A stretch of 64,000 bases of DNA from Neoceratodus forsteri (taxonomy: Eukaryota; Chordata; Ceratodontiformes; Ceratodontidae): positions 1,004,413,501 to 1,004,477,500 of the forward strand of contig CM028129.1 in assembly GCA_016271365.2 (NCBI GenBank), in the 5' to 3' direction. Below are positions 46,573-58,052 of this stretch, piece by piece. Below the pieces are notes generated by a model. It was not told the origin of the DNA. It ran no database searches and saw nothing but the letters and a program-made list of their open reading frames with translations. Numbering within the stretch: the first letter of the stretch is position 1; every line of letters begins with the position of its first letter. Made by a program: the position numbers and the translations under genes.

Positions 46573-47945
46573 GTACCTTGGGGTGATGCTGGATCCAGCC
46601 CTTTATTTCTTTGCTCACATTAATGAAGTATGTCAATCCGTAAACATAAAAATCGAGGCAGCATACCGTGTGCGCCACTCATTAACCCCTGCAGCTAGGG
46701 TTTTGGTGGCTAGAGGTGTCCTCCTTCCAAGGCTTCTTTATGCCCTTCCTATCCTTTCTCATGTTGCCGCTGCTATTCTCCAGAAGTGGGACACCACCTA
46801 CAATAATATTTGCAGATTTGCTCTATCTGCCCCTTGCCTCACCCACTATTGTCTCTTCTACTCGGCCCTGCACTGGCTATCACCTGAATCACGTCACCTT
46901 TTTTCACTGAGCTGCTTCATTGATTATATGACTAGAACTTCCTGCCCTTCAGCTATAGCAGCCATGTATAACCCAGTGCAACACTCCCGTCCCCTAAGGT
47001 CCTCCCATCTGCTTTTGCTCACTGTTCCACATTGCACTACAAAAATGGGTGAACAAGAATTCACCCACTTTGCTCCCAAAACCTGGAATACTCTCCCACA
47101 CTGCTTAAAGGACAACTTGTCTCACTCCTCCTTTAAAACAGCACTCCTCTCTTACCTCCTAGCACTTGATACTTGTGTCTGTCCCCATCCTGCCTTATCC
47201 AAGCAGACTTAATGACTGTTTTGCCTTACACTTGTATGTCTCTTAATTGTGCCTGACTTCATATAACATCTCTGCATGGATGGTTCTGTTTGTCATAAAA
47301 TGTTACCTATCCCTGTGAGGATATCTGATGCAATTGTTCTGAATGCCTGTTGGTTCCAGTGTATGTTTTCCTATACTGTATCTTGTACTCTCCCGGGTCA
47401 TGTTTGAAAACAGGTAGGTATATTGCCTAATGCACTTACCTGGTCATCAAAAGCTAATAAATAAATAAAAATTGCCTTTATCGCTCTGACAATGCACCCT
47501 GTGTCATGTGACAGTGATGCAGAATAGTTCATTGATATACCAAAAGCACAGTGCACAACAGCACAGCTGTGTAACTGACTAGCAGTTTTCATACAGAAAC
47601 CCCACTCACCTAGGTCAGAGGTGCATTAACAGTTGCCATTTGATGTCACTGCATAAGAACAGTTACACAGCTCTGCTGTTGTGCATATGATAAATCTAAG
47701 GGCTATGCTACAGCACTGTCACATGACACAGGGTGCATTGTCAGAACAATGATGGCAATAAACCGATTTTACATGAAGAAGATCCACAGGGCTCATAAAA
47801 CTATCATAATGGTAGCAGGCTAATTTAGTAAAAATTTCTAATTGCAGACAGAGAGAAAGACACAGTAGGGACTTTACGTACAACTCAGAAGTGCTCTGCA
47901 TAACATGTTTTTTTTTTTCAAATTTTGTGTTGACTACTCCTTTAA

Positions 47946-49184
47946 CAAAACCAGAAAGTCATAACTCCACATGAATAGAGGCCACTAAAAAAGTTTCACT
48001 GCTACTGCAACTGTATTTATGACAAAACAAGGCACACAGTAGTGAGCCTTGCATTTTGCCGGTTAGGTCTTCAATGGTGTGCTTAATGAAGGCTTAAGTG
48101 GCAAAGCGCAGTGATCATTTGTATGTGCCTTGTTTTGCCATCAATAAAGTTGCAGTATCATTACATTTATTGTGGCATGTATTCATAAATATTTTGGGTA
48201 TCTCAGCAATATTTCATGTCTGTTGATTATGGTTTATTGAAAAGCAGGAGTTTTCTGTGCTATTATCTACTAAAAGTCATGTGTGCACTGTGACTGAGAT
48301 GCACACTGGCCCAAGACTTCTGAAAACATATTATATAATTTTGTCCGCAGCTGCTGATGGTACCAATAAAATATATGTTATATATTCTTATCTTTATTCT
48401 TTATACCATAAATACTGCAACAAGTCAGCATATATATGCATGTAAGAAGCTGGACAGTGCCTGCACACACAGGAAATTACACTGACTGCACACATAAAGT
48501 TTAACACAGTATAGTTGCACACCAGTACTCTGAAGAGAAGCCAAACAAACAACTGTGACTTAAGTTACGGATAAGATTGGGCCCTAAGGACATGCAGATG
48601 CACAGACAGATTAAGATTGCACTGCGTACTCAAGAGATAAAGACGCAAAGGCACAACACCACCTAACCAGTGCTCACAAGTCACAAATCCAAATTTGGAA
48701 AAGAATACCTTTTGCCAGTTTGGGGGTGGGGGGGTAGTGCATGGCAGTAACAGCCCACTACCAGTAAAGATACCACAACGCAGTACAAAAAAAGCATGCA
48801 GGTGTGGTGGATAGCAAGTTCATTCTGCTGCAATTACCCTGTGGCACAATAAAAGGTGTCTGATTTGATGGCACACATCGCACGCGCGCGCGCGCACACA
48901 CACACACACACTACAAGTAATGCGTTGCAAATTGAAAACTTCAGTAATGTAGCCAAATATTTTAAATAACTAAAATTATACACTGCTTCACCACAACAAT
49001 CAGCAAAAAAATTTAAAGAATTAATGAAAATATTACTGTGTTTACATTAATAAATTTATACAAGAAAAATATAACCAAAACAGAAAGACTGTCTTTTTCT
49101 CCCAGTTAATCTACCTACACCACAGCTACGCCCCTCACCCAAAGCACACCAATTGTCTGTCAGTACACAGACTGAATGTTAACA
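47946..49184. other. Unassigned intronic sequence
   Basis: No gene or LINE motif was recognised. The region is AT-rich with one dinucleotide repeat (48880-48911). Confidence 0.4.
48880..48911. repeat. (CG)n(CA)n microsatellite
   Basis: About seven GC steps run straight into about nine CA steps. Alternating purine-pyrimidine sequence of this kind favours left-handed Z-DNA. Seven unmethylated-looking CpGs in an otherwise CpG-poor region are unusual. Confidence 0.95.
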
Positions 49185-51822
49185 TACTAACATACTAAAA
49201 TGCCAGCAGAATAGGCCTAACGGTCTTTCGTGTCTGCTCGTTTGGTCAGCCCCCACCCCGGCAGCTGACCTTGCTGCCCCCCTCTCCCTCTCTGGCTTCT
49301 CCCTTCCCAGTCCGGGATATTCTCACTGCACTGGTTTTTGCTTCCAGACCCCTTCACCTGTACCTGTCCCACCCCCTCTTGAACCCCTTCACCATTTCTG
49401 CCTCCACCAGCCCCCTGGGCAGCACATTCCATGGCTCCACCACCCTCTCAGTGAAGTAACACCTACTCCTTTCTCCCCTGAATCTCCCCCCCAGCTTCCA
49501 CCCATGCCCTCTAGTTGCCCCCTTCCTTCCTTCAGAGCACCCTGATTGCTCCTCCCCTATTTACCGCTTCATGTACTTGAAGACCTCTATCATGTCCCCT
49601 CGGTCCCTTCTCGCTTCCAATGTGTAGACATTTAGCTCTTCAAGCCTCTCCCCATAGGTCCTATCCCCCAAGCCCCAAATCATTTTGGATGCCCTCCTCT
49701 GGACCCTCTCCAGGAGTTCAATGTCCCTCTATAAATGTGGCCTCCAAAACTGCACGCAGTACTCGAGGTGTGGCCTCACCAAGCAGTTAAACAGTGGGAG
49801 TATCACTTCCCTCCTTCTGGAGGTGAGCCCCCTAGCGATGCATCCAAGTATCCCGTAGGCCTTTGCCGCTGCCCTCCTACAAGTCTCCGAGTTGTTCATC
49901 TTGACATCACTACCACCCCCAAGTCCCTCTCAGTCATCGAGACTTGTAGCATTTCCCCCCCAGGGTGTACACTTGGCCCGGGTTTCTGGCTCCCAGGTGC
50001 AGTAGCTTGCATTTTCCTGCATTAAACCTCAGTTTCCACTTTCTAGACCACCTTTCCAGAGCTTCCAGGTTCCCCTGTAGGGCCACCCTCCCATCCTCCT
50101 CATCCACCACCGCCCCCAGTTTTGAGTCATCCGCAAAGAGACTCATCTCACTCCTGATACCCTTCCTTATGTCAGAGACGTAGGCGTTGAACAGGAGGGG
50201 TCCAAGGACCAATCCCTGAGGGACTCCACAAATGACCCTCCATGGGGATGAGACTATCCCTCCAAACATGACCCTCTGGGTCCGATTCTGGAGCCAATTT
50301 CTTATCCTTCTGATCATCTGGTTCCCCACCCCCATTTCTCCCAGATTATCCAACAGGTCCCCATGAGGAACAGAGTCAAATGCCTTGCTGAAGTCAAAAA
50401 AGAGGACGTCCACTGGTCTACCCAGGTCCAAAGCACTCATCACACAGTCATAGAACTCCACAAGGTTTGTCTGACATGATTTCCCTGGGATGAATCCATG
50501 CTGTCTATCATCCAGGCACCCCAACTTTTCCAGGTCCCCCCCACAGTCTCTCCTTGACAATGCCCTCCATCACCTTGCCCACCACTGATGTCAGACTGAC
50601 GGGCCTGTAGCTCTCTGCCACCTCCCTTGATCCCCCATGGATAGGCACTATATGTGCCACCTTCCAGTCCTGGGGCACCCACCCTGTCCTCAGAGAGATG
50701 CTGAAGAGCTTCGCCAGGGGTTTCACCAGGACATCCGCCAGTTCCTTCAGCACTCTGGGATGTAATTTATCCAGCCCTGGTGCTTTCTCCATCTTAAGGG
50801 ACCTGAGGGCTTCCCTCACTCTCTGTGCCATGATTTCCACCTCCGCTACCTCATCCTCCTGCTTTGCCTTCCCCCCACCTGCCAGTGATGCCCTCACCAT
50901 CCCCAGACCCGCCAATCGGTAAGGGTCCTCCCCATCTCAGTTTCACCATCTCCTCCCATATATGATGCAGCCCCCCCATTTTCCTTGGTGAAAACTGAGG
51001 CAAAGTACTCATTTAGTACTTCAGCCTGCTCCCCCGGGTCTTGTGCCTATCCCTTCCCTGTTTTAATCCTGCTAATCTTCCCCTTCACCCTTAGTTTTTC
51101 CCCAATGTATCTAAAGAACTCCTTGTTCCCTCTCCTAATTTCCCTGGCCAGGTTCTGCTCCTTCCTTGCCTTAGCTGCCCTCACCACCCTAGTGGCCCTT
51201 CTGGCCATCAGCTCGTACTCCCCTCAGTCCCTTTCACTCCTTGAGCACTTGAATTGTCTATTGGCTGCCTTCTTTCCCCTCACCACCTCCTGAACCTCCC
51301 TGGTCCACCAGCAGGGTTTTCAGGCCCTACCGCATTTTCGTCTTACTCCTGCACAGGTGCTGGTAGCATCCTGCACCCCTCTCCTGATGATTTCCCACCT
51401 ACTGTCAGCGTCCATGTCTGGCTCAATCCCATCCAAGTGCTCCTTAAGGATCCTTCCCATTTCCTTGAAATCCGCCCCCCTGAAGTCAGTTATCTCCATC
51501 TTTGTGCAGCCTTCTACCTCTCCTAGATTCAGGTAGAACCAGACCGTGGCATAGTCGCTCCCCGCCAACGGGTCCCTTACCTCCAGACCCCCAATCTGGT
51601 GACTGTCTGCCAGGAACACATCCAGTATCCACTCCTCCCTGGTCGGTTCCCCCACCTGCTGAGTTAGGAACACATCCTGAAAGACATCCAACAGCCTCTG
51701 TTCCCTGGCCACAGAGGATGTCATAGTCTCCCAGTCTGTTCCTGGCATGTTTAGGTCCCCCAACATCACCACCTTTACCCTTCCCAATCTGCAGTGTCTC
51801 CCAACCTCTGCCACCAGACTCT
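49185..51822 (-). mobile_element. CR1 LINE copy, 5'-truncated in the endonuclease
   Basis: The minus-strand copy encodes the endonuclease C-terminal half (51814-51320: 'VVMLGDLNMPGTDWETM', 'REEWILDVFLADS', 'LAGSDYATVWFYL', where SDH is changed to SDY). It continues with the reverse transcriptase N-terminus (50915-50508) and core (50560-49934). It ends at a tail of catactaa-type repeats near 49185. GC content is clearly higher than in the neighbouring introns. The 5' end abuts one copy of an 80-bp direct repeat. Confidence 0.92.
49934..50560 (-). pseudogene. CR1 reverse transcriptase core ORF
   Basis: The 208-codon frame contains 'LGCLDDRQHGFIPGKSCQTN', '[20 protein letters not shown]', 'ICGVPQGLVLGPLLFNAYVS' and 'EMSLFADDSKLGAV'. 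All catalytic aspartates (FFDFSKAFD, FADD) and PQG are kept, followed by 'WSRKWKLRFNAGKCKLLHLG'. It is the best-preserved CR1 core in the window. A frameshift near 50550 separates it from the N-terminal part, and the frame is lost at 49934 before the C-terminus. Confidence 0.9.
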
Positions 51823-51824
51823 GT

Positions 51825-52550
51825 GACTACACAGATGAAATCCCAAGGAGGACACTTCCCAAAGTGAGTAACCGAGTTTTTTGAGGGGATATGTGATATG
51901 TGGTTGCATGTCATGATGTTCTAAATTAACATTCAAAATCCAAACACACAAACAATAAATAGTCTGATATGAGCACATGAGGGTTTCCCTCAATCGATAT
52001 ACTCAATTTGAGTGAAAATAAATTACCCAAAAAGGCTTTTTTAACTGCTTTTAGAGGTATGAATCACAGAGCTGTAAGAGCAAACTGTCTCCAGCTACCA
52101 CTACACGCATACTACGCAGAACTGAGGCTGTGCAGAACAATACAGAGCCCATGTGACCTGCAATCCCCTGAATTACTGCAAAATTCACCTTGAAGCTCAA
52201 TTACAAGGCAAAGTGATGCGAAGTACATTGATTTCAATGTACTTCGCCTTAAAATTGGTGGAGACGTGGTTTGGGGAAGGCGGAGTAATGCGAAATAAGG
52301 CGAAGTCATTGGTTTCAATGGACTTCTCGGTCCTCATTATGATGCGAAGTACTCCGCTTCGCATTGTGGATTACTTTGCAGATTCCACATTACTCTGGAA
52401 ATCACTTCATGGAACAAATTTTGGCTACTTCACCCACCACTAGACATGACTGGGCAAAAGTGGCCTTGGTGACTACAGAAATGAAGTCCCAAGGAGGACA
52501 CTTCCCAAGGTGAGTAACCGAGTTTTTTGAGGGATATGTGGTTGCATGGC
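51825..52550. repeat. ~80-bp direct repeat, 647 bp apart
   Basis: The segment at 51825-51905 (gtgactaca..gatgaaatcccaaggaggacacttcccaa..gagtaaccgagttttttgag) is repeated at 52472-52550 with few differences. The first copy begins where the CR1 copy ends. The interval contains the gcgaag-rich foldback (52195-52445). The pair could be ends of an element or a local duplication. Confidence 0.8.
52195..52445. repeat. Foldback sequence with gcgaag/cttcgc motifs
   Basis: The inner hairpin gaagtacattga / tcaatgtacttc lies at 52219-52244. Further paired motifs (gatgcgaagtac, cttcgc) extend to 52390. It shares motifs with 42822-42945. No coding potential. Confidence 0.6.
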
Positions 52551-52786
52551 ATGATGTGCCTTTCTGGGGAGTCCCGGTTTCTCTGCGTGGACCCGGGATT
52601 CAAAATGTTCATGGAATCAATGAAGAGATTATTGTACATGTGACTAGCAACACCATCTACAGTACAGTAGCTACGAAGAGCAATACAACAGACACTATAG
52701 TGCTAAGGAATGGTACCATTGGTGCTGTCATGTTGAGAGAAGCTGGAGGTTATGGAAAGTCAAAGTACAGTCTATCCTATTAAGTG

Positions 52787-52960
52787 AGGAAGTCTCTTTA
52801 GCCGAATGGTTAGAGTGGCTCCTTTTGGGACTATGGGGTCCCTGTTTTGATTCCCAGTAAGGGCTCTAGATGGGTCAGCCCAATAAAAAAGGGACAGATA
52901 GCCTAGAAAACATGCACCAGCAAACTATGCTGTCATATACTTTTTTCTGAATGGTGTGTG
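52787..52960 (+). mobile_element. tRNA-derived SINE
   Basis: The head 'tagccgaatggttagagtgg' matches a tRNA D-arm/box A. 'ctgttttgattcccagtaag' about 40 nt later resembles the T-arm/box B with a mutated GGTTCG. A short unrelated body and an AT-rich region follow. The head pattern (GCCGAATGGTTAGAG) is like tRNA-Leu or tRNA-Ser. No acceptor-stem pairing was found, so it is not a tRNA gene. Confidence 0.5.
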
Positions 52961-53341
52961 TGTGTGTCTTTGTTTCAGCTCTTGTGCTCAGTGTACTTCA
53001 GATGAAATGTTAGTAAGTCAATTTCTATTTGTTTGGCACCTGCTCACTGAGGCTCAGAGCACTTTCCATAAATAATAAAACAAATTATATTATAATGCAA
53101 CATTTAAAATGCTTCCCTTAATAAAGTTAATAACATACCATAAATAAAACAGCAGCCAGTATGAAATAAAACAGCAGCTTGTCTGAGGGAGGCTCGTAAA
53201 TATTCCCCAAAGGCCTCCCTTAATAGGTAGGACTTCAGGCCTCTCCTAAAAGCTTTCACAAAAGGAGCCTCCCTCAGAGATCCTGGAAGCAGTTTTCACA
53301 GGGCCAAGCTAGCAACCTCAAAGGCCTGATTGCCTGATGAC

Positions 53342-54159
53342 TTAAAGGGGCACTGTCAGCTTTGCCCCTCGGTTTTGCCTCAATTTGAAATAATGATTCC
53401 ACAAGCACATACCCCTACCAATATTAGAGTAAAATGCACCTACATAAGCAAAAAACTCAACTGGTTACCTGTTTTCATAAAAAAAGCATTACTTCAGTTA
53501 AATTTCAGCCCAAAAGCAAACCCACCCCACCGGAAGAAGATTCCATGCCGAGAACTCGCATGTAGTCCGCGCGCGGTGCCGAAGTGCATTTTTTATGGTC
53601 CCCATTAGAACAAATAGATCATTTAGTAGAACTCCATAATACAAAGTGCTGCTAGTATTTAAAACTTAAACCCGAGTCAGCAGAAAAACACTTTCAAACT
53701 GTGGCACAGAAATCCCGCGCATGCGTAATAGCAGCACGTTCTTGCGCATGCGCAAGATCTTTTCCTCCGCTGCTATTATGCATGCGCCGGATTTCGTGCC
53801 ATAGTTTGAAAGTGTTTTCTGCTAAACCGGTGCTCGGGCTTGCTTTTAAATACCAGCAGCACTTTTGTATTGCAGAGTTCTACTAAATGATCTATTTGTT
53901 CTAATGGGGACCATAAAAATGCACTTTTACACTCGCATACCGACTACATGCGCGTTTCCTCGCGTGGAATCTTCCGCTGGTTTGCTTTCGGGCCAAAATT
54001 TAACTGAAGTAATGCTTTTTTTATGAAAACGTGTAACCAGTTGAGTTTTTTGCTTATGTAGGTGCATTTTACTCTAATATTGGTAGGGGTATGTGCTTGT
54101 GGAATCATTATTTCAAATTGAGGCAAAACCAAGGGGCAAAGCGGACAGTGCCCCTTTAA
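53342..54159. mobile_element. 818-bp TTAA hairpin element (Kolobok/T2-like MITE)
   Basis: The element is one long inverted repeat. It starts TTAAAGGGGCACTGTC and ends GACAGTGCCCCTTTAA, and the two arms of nearly 400 bp match almost throughout around a centre at about 53749. TTAA at both ends is the target duplication of Kolobok/T2-type and piggyBac-type transposons. TTAAAGG termini favour the T2 group. It encodes no transposase. It lies inside an L2 coding region, which proves it is a mobile insertion. The arms differ by scattered substitutions and small indels. Confidence 0.88.
53711..53790. repeat. NRF1-like GCGCATGCGC cluster at the hairpin centre
   Basis: The 16-bp perfect palindrome cttgcgcatgcgcaag (53741-53756) lies at the exact centre of the 818-bp hairpin, flanked by related gcgcatgcgt (53718-53727) and atgcatgcgc (53779-53788). 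The word GCGCATGCGC is the consensus core for the vertebrate factor NRF1. Whether it binds is not known. The CpGs here survive in a CpG-poor neighbourhood. Confidence 0.6.
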
Positions 54160-57100
54160 GAATAGCCCTGGGAACTGCTCAGAGGAGTGGAGAGGGGTAT
54201 GGTAGGGAGTCAGGAGGTCACTCAGATAACCGGGTCCCAGTCTGTATAGGGCTTTATAGGTCAGTGAACCAACCTTGAAGGTGATTTGCCACTTCACTGG
54301 CAGCCAATGCAGCTCACACAGGACTGGGTCACATGAAATGACCTTAAAAGGCCCATTGGTAACCTGGCCACTGCATTCAACATCAACTGCAGGCATCATA
54401 GGACCCCTCTACTAACTCTGTGATCTGGAACATTACAGTAGTCAAGTCTGGAAGTCACAAAGCATGCACTAGTGAGAGCAATCATCTGGTGGGATTGAGG
54501 TTTTAATCCGAACAGTGTTTCTGAGATGGTAAAAGCCACTCTGGACTATGGATGACACCTGAGCTTCAACTGTCATCTATCATCCAGAATGACCCCCAGA
54601 TTCTTCACCTTAGCAGAGGCTACCAGCCTGGAGGGACCAAGCACTAGGTCAGTTACCTCCCCTGCCACCCCTGCACCCTGCTGATGATGAGACTCTATCA
54701 CCAGTACGTCCATGTTATGTGAGTTAAGTCTTAGTCAGCTAGATGACATCCAGTCCTGGATCTCAGTCAGGCACAAATTTAGTACCTCAACTGTGTCAGG
54801 CATCATGGCTGCAAATAACAACTATAGCTGGGTGTCATCTTCATAAACAGAGAAAACCCCAACTGTAGCAGTTAATGATCTCCCCCTGGGCAGAATGTAG
54901 CCTATGAATGACATAGGTGAGAGGATCAAGCCCTGGGGGAACTCCACAGAGCAGGGGCTTCATGAGTGAGGAGATATTCACCAACACCACACTCTGCATC
55001 CAGCTTGCAAGGGAGGACTCAAACCAGCTGTTGACAGTTCTAGTGACTCCACAGAACTCCCTTAGGCAATCCAACAACACTCCATGGTCCACTGTCTCAA
55101 ATGTTGAGGAGAGATCAAGTAGAAAGAGAACTGATGGTTACCCTCCATTTCTTGCACTGAGGAGATCATTTTGCACCCTGGCCAATGCAGTCTTCATGCT
55201 GTGCCTACACCTAAATCCCTACTGGAGAGGCCAATAGGTGTTGAAGATTATGAGATGTGTGTCAAGCTGCAATACCCACTGTCTTTTCAGTAGCCTTTCC
55301 CAAAAAGGCAAAGTTAGAGACAGGTCTAAAGTGGTTTCTTCAGTATGGGCCTAACCAGTGCCTCTTTCAGAGTGCTGAGGAAAGGCTCCTCCAAAAAGGG
55401 AACACCAAATTATCTCAGTGAATACTGGACCTAGAAGCTCCACACAGCTCACGGGAGAAGTGTTGGGCATTGGTACAGTTCACAGCTAGTGGGCCACAGT
55501 TTTGGGATCACCTCACAAACCTCCTCCACCCGCACTGGTCTTACCTTGCCCCAGACTGGAGAAGTGATCTTATTGACAACCAACTCCCTATTGCTCAGCC
55601 ATAACATCCCAGTTGGGGTAATCCCAGACCTGATGGAGGCACTCTGTCAGAGAAGAAGCGAATAAACTCACCACACCTGATGGATGAAACTGTACTTTTC
55701 AGCTGTAGACAGGTAGGAGGAAGTAGCCTGTTCAAAGTCTGAAAAAGCTGAGCTGTTCTGTTCCTCCCTGTAACAATCTGCCTTTGGACAGGAATGTTGC
55801 CTTCTTATGGGAGATTGCCTTTTGATACTCATCATAGTGAGCTCTGAAAGGCAGCTTGTCCCCATAGATCTTGGACTTCCAACAACAACACTCCAGTGAC
55901 CCATGGCCTTCATCTCCCTGAGCTCCCTCTCAAATCACAGGGACTCCAAGTGAGAAGTCTTGGGTTGTATATGCACTGGTGCAATGGAATCAAGAGCTGA
56001 GGTGATAGCTCTGTTATAAGCCACCACTGCCTCTCCTGATCCTGCCTCACATGCAGCTATCACACCTGAGAAGTCCATTATTGTTTGGAGTCTTTCTGGG
56101 GACAACCCTGTAAAGGGTGGTAGCGGACCTTCACCACAGGGGGTGGACTACTGGGGGGGGGGGCCAGATGAGAACTTAACCATACAATGATCTGACCAAA
56201 TTACCAGATCAATTTCAAGGTTCTTAACCTCAAACCCCAGTGAGAATACTTGGTCCAAGATGTGATCGTGTTGATGGGTCACATTAGTAACTACTTGTGT
56301 GAGGCTGAGCAAATCCATCGAATAGAGGAAGCCTTGACCAAAGTGCGGGAATTTATCATCAATCCAGGCATGGAAATTATCCAGAACCAACCATCTGGGC
56401 AACTCCAACACCCTCTCAGCAATGAAGTTCACAACTTTCCTGCACAAATTCCCTGTTGAGCCCTGAAAGCTGGTATATGAGAAGGATTCTGCAACCTGTA
56501 CCTGGACCCCCATGCAGGACCATGCATTCAAATGATGAAGTGGGACCCACAAGATACACAGAAAAATTCAGGTTGGATCTCAAAACAGATAGCCACCCCC
56601 CCCAGCCCATGCGATCCTTCCATGGACAGTTAACCACAGAGAATCTGACTGGTACCAATGTCTCCAAGATGGGATCAGCATCATCTCCCAACCAGATCTC
56701 CATGTTGCAAGCCAGATCGACCAAGCAAATCAAGCCAGCTATAACTGCAGTCTTGTTCCTGATCGATCTGACATTGCAAAGTAGTGCCCACAGATAATCA
56801 GTGGAGGCTGCTGGCCTAACAGCTACCTGCCCACTTGATCCAGTGGGAGCCCTGGGTATGGGAACCAACCATGTGTGGCCTCTCCCTAGGTCCCATTTCA
56901 CCCCGGGTGCCTCCTGGTTTTCACCAACTCTATAATATCCCACATTAATATTCCCTGAACCACACCACCTGCCATCCCTGCCTCCTTATGAATCCCACTG
57001 ATTAAACCAAGGTCCCTTCTTCCTATCTCTGGTGGCTGCTCAGGTGGAAGTTACAGATGCAATGGTACATATTATAATAGAGGAGGCTGTTTCCCAGTCT

Positions 57101-57306
57101 TCTGAACAATATGGCAAGCATTTAAACTAGCCAAGGGGGGAAGCACTGAAAAGGAGTAGGGAAATCCCAGCCTCCCCCCACAAAACACAGTAATTAGTGA
57201 GGTAAACACCAAGGTAGAGAAGTCATTAGGGAGCAGGACAGAGATAAATGTAAAAAAAGGCAAAGGCAGTAAGGACAGGGATGGGGCTAAAAGGGGTAAG
57301 TGGAGG

Positions 57307-58052
57307 GTGATGAGTACCAATGCCCATAGTCTGTGTAACAAGCTCCCTGAACTAGTGGCCTTGATGGAAGAGGGTTGCCTGGATATTGTGGCAGTCACAG
57401 AAACATGGTACACAGAGAACCCTGACTGGGATGTCAACATACTAGGATACACAATCTACAGGAGAGACAGAGAGGGTAAAAGAAGATGAGGAGTAGCTCT
57501 CTATGTAAAGGAAGGGATCAAAGCAACAGAACTAAAGAGTAAACAGGGAGCAGATGAGGCTCTATGGTTCACCCTGGAGACAGGAAATGGCACCACAATC
57601 CACATGGGGGTTATATACAGACCCCCATCTCAGGGGGAAGGAATGGACCAGGAAATGATAGAAGGCATCCTTAGAATGGCAGAAAAAGAGGAGATATTGT
57701 TGATGGGGGACCTGAATATGCCAGATGTTAACTGGAGCACCTTTGCTGCAGGCACATCCAAGGGCAGAGTCATTCTTGATGCCCTACAAGGGGCATGCTC
57801 AGACAGCTAGTATTGGAACCCACTCAGGAGGGAGCAATCTTAGACCTGGTACTCTCAAATGGGGACAGAGAAAGAATCTCAGATTTAGAAGTGGGTAGCC
57901 ATCTGGGAACAAGCAACCACCAAACAGTGTGGTTCACGATAAACACAGCCATACAGTCAAGCCATACAAAAGCAAGAGTATTGGACTTTAGGAGGGCTAA
58001 CTTTGGGAAAATGAGAGAGTGCCTCAGAAAAGCACTAGCAAACAGACAATAA
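57307..58052 (+). pseudogene. CR1 endonuclease fragments
   Basis: Three overlapping or adjacent frames (57307-57489, 57604-57810, 57795-58052) cover the APE-type endonuclease that nicks target DNA in LINE insertion. Catalytic-site motifs seen are 'VTETWY' (Glu), 'GVIYRPPS', 'GDLNMPD' (Asp/Asn) and 'TSNHQTVWF' in the place of SDH. One stop at about 57487 and a frameshift near 57800 break it. Confidence 0.85.

Larger units (their letters stand above)
44938..47470 (+). mobile_element. L2/Rex-like LINE, 5'-truncated
   Basis: It begins at the end of the endonuclease ('LPDSISDHCSVYC', SDH motif) and contains the linker (45029-45355), reverse transcriptase (45754-46572) and C-terminal region (46526-47212), ending in an (aata)n tail. 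Motifs are 'VFKKGDPRVLSNYCPIALIP', 'FIDLTKAFDLVSHTLLLDRL', 'VGIPQGSIHGPLLFSIFVND' and 'MYADNLVLF' (YADD changed to YADN). 'FAPKTWNTLPHCLKD' marks the C-terminus. The clade assignment (L2 or Rex/Babar-like) is by motif only. Frameshifts and the YADN change make it inactive. Confidence 0.85.
44804..47945. mobile_element. TTAA hairpin element (Kolobok/T2-like), split by a LINE
   Basis: The left end is TTAAAGGAATAGTC (44804) and the right end GACTACTCCTTTAA (47945). Arms match over about 130 bp at the outer ends (shared: gttatg.agag, taaagtccct, tctgtctgc.attag, ttactaaattag). They match again in the inner part, where 47490-47515 (aatgcaccctgtgtcatgtg) pairs with 47715-47741. TTAA targets and TTAAAGG termini are the hallmark of the T2/Kolobok group best known from Xenopus. 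No transposase is present. A LINE of about 2.5 kb (44938-47470) sits in the left arm, where part of the arm was lost. Confidence 0.75.
53035..56990 (-). mobile_element. L2 LINE copy, heavily degraded, with nested hairpin element
   Basis: Read on the minus strand, pieces of one L2 follow in order. They are the endonuclease ('LLCNVRSIRNKTAVIAGLI', then 'VIWSDHCMVKF' with SDH at about 56190), the linker, reverse transcriptase fragments (55092-54841, 'MDHGVLLDCLREFCGV'), the C-terminal 'CELHWLPVKWQITFKVGSL' and 'LTYKALYRLGPGYLSDLL', and finally the end of the ORF at 53340-53190. The frame is broken by many stops, much more than in the L2 at 10805-13213. An 818-bp TTAA hairpin element (53342-54159) splits the C-terminal coding part. 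Confidence 0.85.

Noticed and set aside
49735..51526. Plus-strand frames rich in Pro/Ser/Leu
   Set aside because: They are the complementary strand of the CR1 reverse transcriptase and endonuclease frames.
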